Positions 14,517 through 18,999 of a stretch of DNA of 18,999 nucleotides are shown here, in pieces. Within the stretch, counting starts at the first letter, position 1. Each line of letters starts with the position of its first letter. The stretch covers positions 1-18,999 of the forward strand of contig JALRIY010000016.1 in NCBI GenBank assembly GCA_023255285.1, in the 5' to 3' direction. The notes beneath the pieces are model-generated. The model saw nothing but the letters and a program-made list of their open reading frames with translations, was not told the origin of the DNA and did not search any database. Source of the DNA: Algoriphagus sp. GTDB lineage: Bacteria > Bacteroidota > Bacteroidia > Cytophagales > Cyclobacteriaceae. Made by a program: the position numbers and the translations under genes.

Positions 14517-14729
14517 TACTATTCGGCAAGATTTGATGCCAGACTTTGCTTTTTTATTTTTGTGATTATCCGTTTTCAGTTCACTAACCAAGGTAAATTG
14601 GGTTTGAAGTTCAATTAGGTGGGCTGTGGGCCGTTGACTGTGGTTTCCGAACAAAATTATCCGCCGTGGAGAATTGGCTAGTTTGGTCATTAGTATAGTT
14701 CCGGATAATTACAATTATTTTTAGTCTTC
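14517..14729. other. 213-bp non-coding stretch before the kinase, with ATTATCCG repeats
   Basis: No convincing gene is seen. A T-rich tract at 14550-14561, after a weak hairpin (GGCA at 14525-14528 with TGCC at 14537-14540), may end the upstream transcript, but the hairpin is poor. The octamer ATTATCCG occurs at 14565-14572 and 14656-14663, and inverted at 14702-14709; the latter two form an inverted repeat of 9 bp (AATTATCCG/CGGATAATT) with a 38-nt spacer. A middle block, about 14600-14640, is richer in G than its surroundings. The kinase promoter is expected here, but I find no clean TAnnTTTG element. Confidence 0.6.
14655..14710. repeat. Inverted repeat AATTATCCG/CGGATAATT before the kinase start
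   Basis: The arms are 14655-14663 and 14702-14710, perfect over 9 bp, with a 38-nt spacer. The second arm ends 19 bp before the kinase ATG, a position where a regulator or a 5'-leader structure could act. A further direct copy of the octamer core lies at 14565-14572. The function is unknown. Confidence 0.5.
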
Positions 14730-15455
14730 ATGAAGCTTTCATTTCGTAGACTGCTATTCCTAGGAGCAGGATTTCTTCTGCCAGTTTCGCTTATTTTGAA
14801 TTTTTTTGTTTATCAAAAAAATCAGGAGGAAGAGTATGTTCGGGCTATAGAAAAAAAGATTCAGGAAGTAGAAGTAGCATGGAATCTCGATTTTGAAGTA
14901 TTTTCAGCCCAAAGTACTCAGGTAGATTCTTTGAGTTTTGAGCGAATTCATGCAAATACCTTTGCGCATCCTTTTTTTATTATTGATCAGGAAAAGAACT
15001 TACTTTTTTGGTCCTCCAATGATTTTGTAGTAGACTTTTCTTCGCTAGACTTTGAAAAGGAAGTTCAGCTTCTGATCTCCCCATCCGGCACTTTTTTGGT
15101 CAAGCAGCAAAGAATCCAATCTGCCTCTCGTTTAAGTTATTTTGTACAAGCCTTTCGCCTAGTTTGGCCCGGTACTCTAAAAAATGAGTATGTGGTTATG
15201 GGGCCAAATCAAGCGGTATTTGGCAATTCTCTTTTTATAATATTTCCAAATCCTGAGGAAGGTTCCTTTTCAGTAAATTCAATTTTTGGACAGCCTCTAT
15301 TTGGCATAGAATTTCAGCCAGGTTTTGTTTCAGTGGGTAAGACTTGGAATACTCCCTTACTTGTATTTAGTAGTTCCATATTTCTATTATATGCCTTTCT
15401 CAGCTTTATTTTTTTGAAAAAGAAATGGAGAAAGGCCAAGTTTGGCAAGCAATAG
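14730..15455 (+). CDS. N-terminal part of a split membrane sensor histidine kinase
   Basis: This 241-residue product has a membrane segment near residues 7-28, an extracytoplasmic domain of about 180 residues, and a second membrane segment near 210-230 ending in a basic stretch (LKKKWRKAKFGKQ). The domain includes FFIIDQEKNLLFWSSNDF, a pattern I associate with the outer region of long Bacteroidota sensor kinases, but no catalytic motif is present. The reading frame ends 31 bp inside the next one, which continues in the -1 frame with more membrane helices and the kinase core. Both parts read as well-formed protein right up to the junction, so I infer that they are one gene of about 1,245 codons carrying a one-base deletion, or a programmed frameshift. 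A true separate protein partner of the kinase is the alternative. Confidence 0.75.
   Translation: MKLSFRRLLFLGAGFLLPVSLILNFFVYQKNQEEEYVRAIEKKIQEVEVAWNLDFEVFSAQSTQVDSLSFERIHANTFAHPFFIIDQEKNLLFWSSNDFVVDFSSLDFEKEVQLLISPSGTFLVKQQRIQSASRLSYFVQAFRLVWPGTLKNEYVVMGPNQAVFGNSLFIIFPNPEEGSFSVNSIFGQPLFGIEFQPGFVSVGKTWNTPLLVFSSSIFLLYAFLSFIFLKKKWRKAKFGKQ
15409..15421 (+). other. Probable frameshift site, T7 and A5 runs with a T TTT TTG heptamer
   Basis: In the upstream frame the heptamer T TTT TTG (15410-15416) is phased as X XXY YYZ, the form used for -1 ribosomal slippage, and is followed directly by AAAAAG. The downstream frame is open from 15374, so a -1 shift here joins both parts. One missing T or A in these runs would have the same effect as a sequencing or natural indel. 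Confidence 0.5.
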
Positions 15456-18439
15456 GATACGGGTTCTTAATTCTGTTTGTGGTGCGGGTAGTCATGCTTG
15501 TATTCGATTTTCCTCAATCTTTTATTGATATCCCCCTTTTTGAATCAAGTTATTACGCCTCTTCAAACTGGATTCCTAGTTTAGGAGATCTCTTGTTGCA
15601 CAGCAGTTGTTTGGTGCTAATTGTCGGTCTTTTGGTCTATCAGTTTTCTACCAAATCTGTTTTGGATAAATTTTCAATTTGGCGAAAGAGAATCTCAGAG
15701 AAAGTAGTGGTGGGGGCTACTTTTCTTACTTCTACTTTCTTCTTCTTTGTTTTATGGGGAATCACTCGTGATTTGGTTTTGAATGCGAGTTGGAGTATGG
15801 ATATTTCATCGGTGCCTAATTTCGACCTTTGGGTAGGAACTAGTTTTTTTATTTTGTTTTTGCTTGCTGCGGCTTATGTGTTTTTGAGCCTTAGTGTGGT
15901 TCAATTAGTTTCTAAAGCAGGAGTTGGAGGGAATTTAGTTTACCGGATATTTTATTTGGTAGCGAGTTGTTGCTTGGTAGGGTTTTTTATTTGGGAATTT
16001 TGGTTGGGTATTGCGGGAGTGATTCATTTCTTGTTCCTGCTTTCTATTCTCAGGTTTGACTTGTTTTCAAATATTTACCGATTGGGGTTAGAAACCTTCT
16101 TAACCTTATTTTACGCAAGTTTGGTAGCTGCTTCAATTGTATCAGCAAGTAGTTATCAAGCAAAAAAAGAACGCGTGATCCAAGCTAAAGTTACCTTTAC
16201 TAGGCAGCAGTTAGTGGTTGCAGATAGTCAAACAACTTCATTTTTAGCGGATATTTTTTCAAGACTAAAAAACGACTTGTTTATTCAAAATCGACTGGCA
16301 GACCCCTTGCTATCCAAGGATCCAGTAGTCAGTAAAATTCGAAAAATTTATTTAGACAACTACTTTGACCAATTTGAAGTGGTCATCCGTATTTTTTCTC
16401 CTTCAGGGGTTCAACTTGCCGGTACAGTAGAGGGAAAGTCGTTTCAGGAATTGCAGGAGACTTATATTAAAAGTGATTTTGCAACTAGGGTACCCAATCT
16501 GTACCAAATTCAGAGGGGAGAACAACGTAAAGGCAGTACCTATGTAGCATTTGTTCCGATGGTCAAAGGAAGTCTTTCGTTAGGAACACTGTTTATAGAA
16601 TTGAATCAACTCCGGATACAGCCAGGAAATGCGTATCCACGCTTGCTGTTGGGTGCTCAGTATGCTGAAAAAATACAAGAAGATCGTTTTGATTTAGGAG
16701 TTTTTAAGGATGGCGAATTAGTTCGTAGTGCAGGTAGATTTAATTATTTGCAGGATCAGATTAGTAGACAATTGCAAAACCCAAGTTTGATGGAGAAGGG
16801 GGTTGAGCTTTTAGGGTACCATCATTTGGGTATTAAAAACGGAGAAGAGTTATGGATATTATCCTCACCTTCAATTACACTCAAACAATTTTTTGGAACA
16901 GTATCTTTATTTTTTGTAGTCTTTGTTTTGCTCACCTTCTTATCCATTTTGGGTTCTGTTTTTATAAAGGGATACCGAAGCTTTGAGTTTAACTATGCTA
17001 CAAAACTTCAGCTCTACCTTAATTTTGCGTTTTTCTTTCCGATTTTGATTATTTCTTTAATCACGGTTGGATTACTAACGCAGAGCTATCAAGAAGATTT
17101 GAATGAGCAATACCTGCAAAAAGCCTCTCTTATTAAAGGAAATCTAGTCCGGTTTTTTGGAAACCAATCTGTGGGTAGCATTGAGCGGGATGCGCTGACA
17201 GAGGAAATCAATACGCTTGCCACTACGGTAGGAACAGACATCCACTTGTACAATCAAGAGGGCTTGTTACTTACTTCCAGCAGGGCTGCTATTTTTGATA
17301 AAAAACTGCTGTCCAATTTGGTGCATCCTGGAGCAATGGCTGAATTGGTAGAGAAAAAAGGGGTAGAGGTGCTTTTAGATGAGCAGATTGGAAGGCTTCG
17401 TTATCAATCGGTTTACATGTTGATTCCTTCCTTAGCGAGTAATCCTGGAGATGTCATTTTAACCGTTCCCTTTTTTGAATCTGAAGATGAATTAAATGCT
17501 TTGATTTCAGATGTTTTAGGGAATGTATTCAATGCCTTTGTAGTCATTTTCATTCTATTTTTGATTATTTCATTTCTGGTGACAAAAAACCTCACCCTCC
17601 CTTTTCGTATCCTTACTCAAAAATTAAAGGCTACAAATTTAGAGGATAACGAGCCCATGTACTGGGCTTCAAAGGATGAGATTGGGCTACTGGTCAATGA
17701 ATACAACCAGATGCTCTATAAACTAGCAGCAAGTAAGAAAGTACTTGCTGCTACAGAAAAAGAGTCTGCTTGGCGAGAGATGGCCAAACAAGTAGCTCAT
17801 GAGATAAAGAATCCACTTACCCCAATGAAACTTACCCTACAGCACTTATTGCGGTTGGAAAGGGAGGGAAAATTGGAAGATGCGGCGAAATTGAAAAAAT
17901 CTTTAGAAACCCTAATTCATCAAGTCGATGCCTTAAGTGGGATTGCTTCTTCCTTTTCCACTTTTGCAAAGATGCCTCTTCCTCACAATGAACCAATTAA
18001 TTTTAAGGAAGTTCTTGCCAAAGTTTTGGAACTTTTCAAAACCGATCAACGAATGGAATTGAAGTTCCAGGATGATTCTTATACCGAACATATCCCGATT
18101 TTGGGAGATGACAAACTTTTTGGACGAGTGATCTCCAACCTGATAATCAATGGTATGCAGGCGGTGGAACCTGGGCAAAAGCCTAAAATTCGTATTTGGC
18201 TTTGGCTGTCGGATCAAGCTGTATTTTTAGAAATTTCTGATAATGGAAAAGGGATTCCTATGGAGCTTCGTGATAAAATCTTTGTCCCTAATTTTAGTAC
18301 CAAAAGCCAAGGCTCTGGGCTTGGGTTGGCTATTGCCAAAAGTGGAGTAGAAGCCGCTGGCGGTAAAATCTGGTTTGAAACTGAAGTGGGTACAGGTAGT
18401 ACTTTTTTTCTGACATTTCCCTTACTTGTCAATCACTAG
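15425..18439 (+). CDS. NtrY-like sensor histidine kinase, main part
   Basis: This 1004-residue frame opens with about seven membrane helices (residues 11-242, including PSLGDLL at 51-57). An extracytoplasmic region (about 245-488), a helix pair (489-512 and 531-556), a second outer domain (557-700), a last helix (701-719) and a HAMP domain (720-770) follow. The kinase core is complete. The H box AWREMAKQVAHEIKNPLTPM has phospho-accepting His792, and the N box GRVISNLIINGMQAV has Asn905 and Asn909. The G1 box is ISDNGKGIP (Asp939), and the G2 box is GSGLGLAIAK (963-972). REMAKQVAHEIKNPLTPMKL is typical of NtrY-type kinases. No response regulator is encoded nearby, so partner and signal are unknown. 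The ATG at 15425 is probably internal to a longer gene that includes the preceding frame. Confidence 0.88.
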   Translation: MEKGQVWQAIGYGFLILFVVRVVMLVFDFPQSFIDIPLFESSYYASSNWIPSLGDLLLHSSCLVLIVGLLVYQFSTKSVLDKFSIWRKRISEKVVVGATFLTSTFFFFVLWGITRDLVLNASWSMDISSVPNFDLWVGTSFFILFLLAAAYVFLSLSVVQLVSKAGVGGNLVYRIFYLVASCCLVGFFIWEFWLGIAGVIHFLFLLSILRFDLFSNIYRLGLETFLTLFYASLVAASIVSASSYQAKKERVIQAKVTFTRQQLVVADSQTTSFLADIFSRLKNDLFIQNRLADPLLSKDPVVSKIRKIYLDNYFDQFEVVIRIFSPSGVQLAGTVEGKSFQELQETYIKSDFATRVPNLYQIQRGEQRKGSTYVAFVPMVKGSLSLGTLFIELNQLRIQPGNAYPRLLLGAQYAEKIQEDRFDLGVFKDGELVRSAGRFNYLQDQISRQLQNPSLMEKGVELLGYHHLGIKNGEELWILSSPSITLKQFFGTVSLFFVVFVLLTFLSILGSVFIKGYRSFEFNYATKLQLYLNFAFFFPILIISLITVGLLTQSYQEDLNEQYLQKASLIKGNLVRFFGNQSVGSIERDALTEEINTLATTVGTDIHLYNQEGLLLTSSRAAIFDKKLLSNLVHPGAMAELVEKKGVEVLLDEQIGRLRYQSVYMLIPSLASNPGDVILTVPFFESEDELNALISDVLGNVFNAFVVIFILFLIISFLVTKNLTLPFRILTQKLKATNLEDNEPMYWASKDEIGLLVNEYNQMLYKLAASKKVLAATEKESAWREMAKQVAHEIKNPLTPMKLTLQHLLRLEREGKLEDAAKLKKSLETLIHQVDALSGIASSFSTFAKMPLPHNEPINFKEVLAKVLELFKTDQRMELKFQDDSYTEHIPILGDDKLFGRVISNLIINGMQAVEPGQKPKIRIWLWLSDQAVFLEISDNGKGIPMELRDKIFVPNFSTKSQGSGLGLAIAKSGVEAAGGKIWFETEVGTGSTFFLTFPLLVNH

Positions 18440-18469
18440 TTAGTGTTTTCCAGGAGTTTTTTTGGAAAA
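18434..18469 (+). terminator. Weak possible terminator after the kinase
   Basis: A short palindrome CACTAGTTAGTG (18434-18445) spans the stop codon and runs into TTTT. A second AT-rich inverted repeat, TTTTCC (18446-18451) with GGAAAA (18464-18469), follows. Neither has a strong GC stem, so termination here is only a possibility. Confidence 0.3.
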
Positions 18470-18533
18470 AATCTATTAAATGCCTTAAAACACGCTCTTC
18501 AATAACGCCTTCCAATCAATTCATAAAAAAATG

Positions 18534-18541
18534 TAACTTTG
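18534..18541 (+). promoter_or_regulatory. Bacteroidota -7 promoter element TAACTTTG before the dehydrogenase
   Basis: TAACTTTG matches the TAnnTTTG consensus of the Bacteroidota primary sigma factor. It lies 46 bp before the ATG of the last gene, after an AT-rich region. No clear TTG -33 element is seen at the usual distance, so the call rests on one box and on its position. A 7-bp inverted repeat (AATAGTT at 18551-18557, AACTATT at 18566-18572) lies between it and the gene and could be an operator or leader hairpin. Confidence 0.55.
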
Positions 18542-18550
18542 TTCAAGTTA

Positions 18551-18572
18551 AATAGTTGTTATACTAACTATT
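18551..18572. repeat. Short inverted repeat in the leader of the dehydrogenase gene
   Basis: AATAGTT and AACTATT are perfect 7-bp arms around 8 bases, placed just downstream of the TAACTTTG promoter-like box and 14 bp before the start codon. It may be an operator or a 5' leader hairpin. It is AT-only apart from one G:C pair per arm, so chance is possible. Confidence 0.35.
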
Positions 18573-18586
18573 AAGCAACGAAACAA

Positions 18587-18999
18587 ATGAATAAAAGTAT
18601 CCTCGTCAGTGGAGGCACCAAGGGAATTGGTCGTGCGGTCATCGAAAGATTTGCCCAGGAAGGCTTTGACATCTTCACCTGCTCTAGGAATGAAGGAGAT
18701 TTGGCAGCCTTACGAACCACCCTTACTTCCAAGTTTCCATCCTGTACCATTCATACCTTTGTCGCAGACCTTTCCAAAAAGGAGGAGGTGATTGCATTTG
18801 CTACTGGAGTAAAGGCCAAGAAGATTCCTGATGTAATTGTCCACAATACGGGTATTTTCCTTCCAGGTTCCTTACATGAGGAGCCAGAAGGGAATTTAGA
18901 ATTTTTGATGGAAACCAACTTGTATTCAGCATATTACTTGACTCGTGCCTTCGCTACAGAACTAATCGCCCGAAAGTCTGGACATATCTTTAGTATAGG
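18587..18999 (+). CDS. Short-chain dehydrogenase/reductase (3' partial)
   Basis: The frame opens at ATG 18587 and is still open at the window end, giving the first 137 residues. It is the Rossmann half of a classical SDR. GGTKGIGRA (residues 9-17) is the nucleotide-binding TGxxxGxG-type motif. CSRN follows strand 2 and suggests NADPH preference through Arg. ADLS follows strand 3, HNTG stands for the NNAG motif, and METNLYSAYYLTRAF carries the structural Asn of the active site. The last residues (HIFSI) reach the catalytic Ser region; the Tyr-x3-Lys pair lies outside. The substrate cannot be told. It has its own promoter-like element and is probably unrelated to the respiratory cluster. Confidence 0.92.
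   Translation, partial: MNKSILVSGGTKGIGRAVIERFAQEGFDIFTCSRNEGDLAALRTTLTSKFPSCTIHTFVADLSKKEEVIAFATGVKAKKIPDVIVHNTGIFLPGSLHEEPEGNLEFLMETNLYSAYYLTRAFATELIARKSGHIFSI

Noticed and set aside
14403..14690. 95-codon minus-strand frame covering the CAMC gene end and the non-coding gap
   Set aside because: It overlaps a well-supported gene on the other strand, has no recognisable motif and no plausible ribosome binding site.
15425..15455. Simple four-base-type overlap between two independent genes at the kinase
   Set aside because: Not fully excluded, but a 31-bp overlap with continuous membrane-protein character on both sides and a homopolymer at the junction fits a single frameshifted gene better.
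18609..18791. 60-codon plus-strand frame near the window end
   Set aside because: It is a shifted reading of the SDR gene that starts at 18587, which has clear Rossmann motifs.
1..18999. CRISPR arrays, insertion sequences, tRNA or rRNA genes
   Set aside because: No regularly spaced repeats, transposase-like proteins, terminal repeats or RNA-gene signatures were seen on reading; the window is densely coding for housekeeping respiration genes.

Overview
The window is a respiratory-chain locus from a Bacteroidota bacterium, most likely a Cytophagales member such as a Cyclobacteriaceae/Algoriphagus-like organism. This assignment rests on the gene set and order (alternative complex III directly followed by an aa3-type oxidase and its assembly genes), moderate-to-low GC, weak or absent Shine-Dalgarno sequences, and a TAnnTTTG-type -7 promoter element before the last gene. 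The genus is inferred, not proven.

Layout, all genes on the + strand. (1) 1-6299: alternative complex III (ACIII) genes actB (5' end cut by the window), actC, actD, actE, actF. (2) 6321-9261: cytochrome c oxidase subunits II (CuA) and I (A1-type haem-copper centre). (3) 9245-11226: haem A synthase ctaA and haem O synthase ctaB. (4) 11230-12963: two tandem subunit III genes and a short subunit IV gene. A strong palindromic terminator follows at 12988-13020. (5) 13033-14516: a SCO-type copper chaperone, a DUF420/CtaM-like membrane protein, and an unnamed 81-aa membrane protein with a CAMC motif, probably all oxidase assembly factors. (6) 14517-14729: a 213-bp non-coding stretch with repeated ATTATCCG motifs. 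(7) 14730-18439: two overlapping reading frames that together look like one NtrY-like sensor histidine kinase of about 1,245 residues, broken by one base at a homopolymer. (8) 18587-18999: the start of a short-chain dehydrogenase, cut by the window end, with its own promoter-like sequence.

How it works together: ActC, helped by ActF and ActD, oxidises menaquinol in the membrane. Electrons pass through the four Fe-S clusters of ActB to the haem c proteins (ActE here; ActA lies upstream, outside the window), then to CuA in CoxB and to the haem a/haem a3-CuB centre in CoxA, where O2 is reduced. CtaB and CtaA make haem A. SCO, the DUF420 protein and perhaps the CAMC protein assemble the metal centres. 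This ACIII-aa3 partnership is established for Flavobacterium johnsoniae, so the core is not novel. The less explained points are the split kinase with a T TTT TTG heptamer at the break, the CAMC small protein, the His-to-Asn change in CtaA, the terminator in the middle of the cluster, and a recurring TAATCAT sequence at act gene stop codons.
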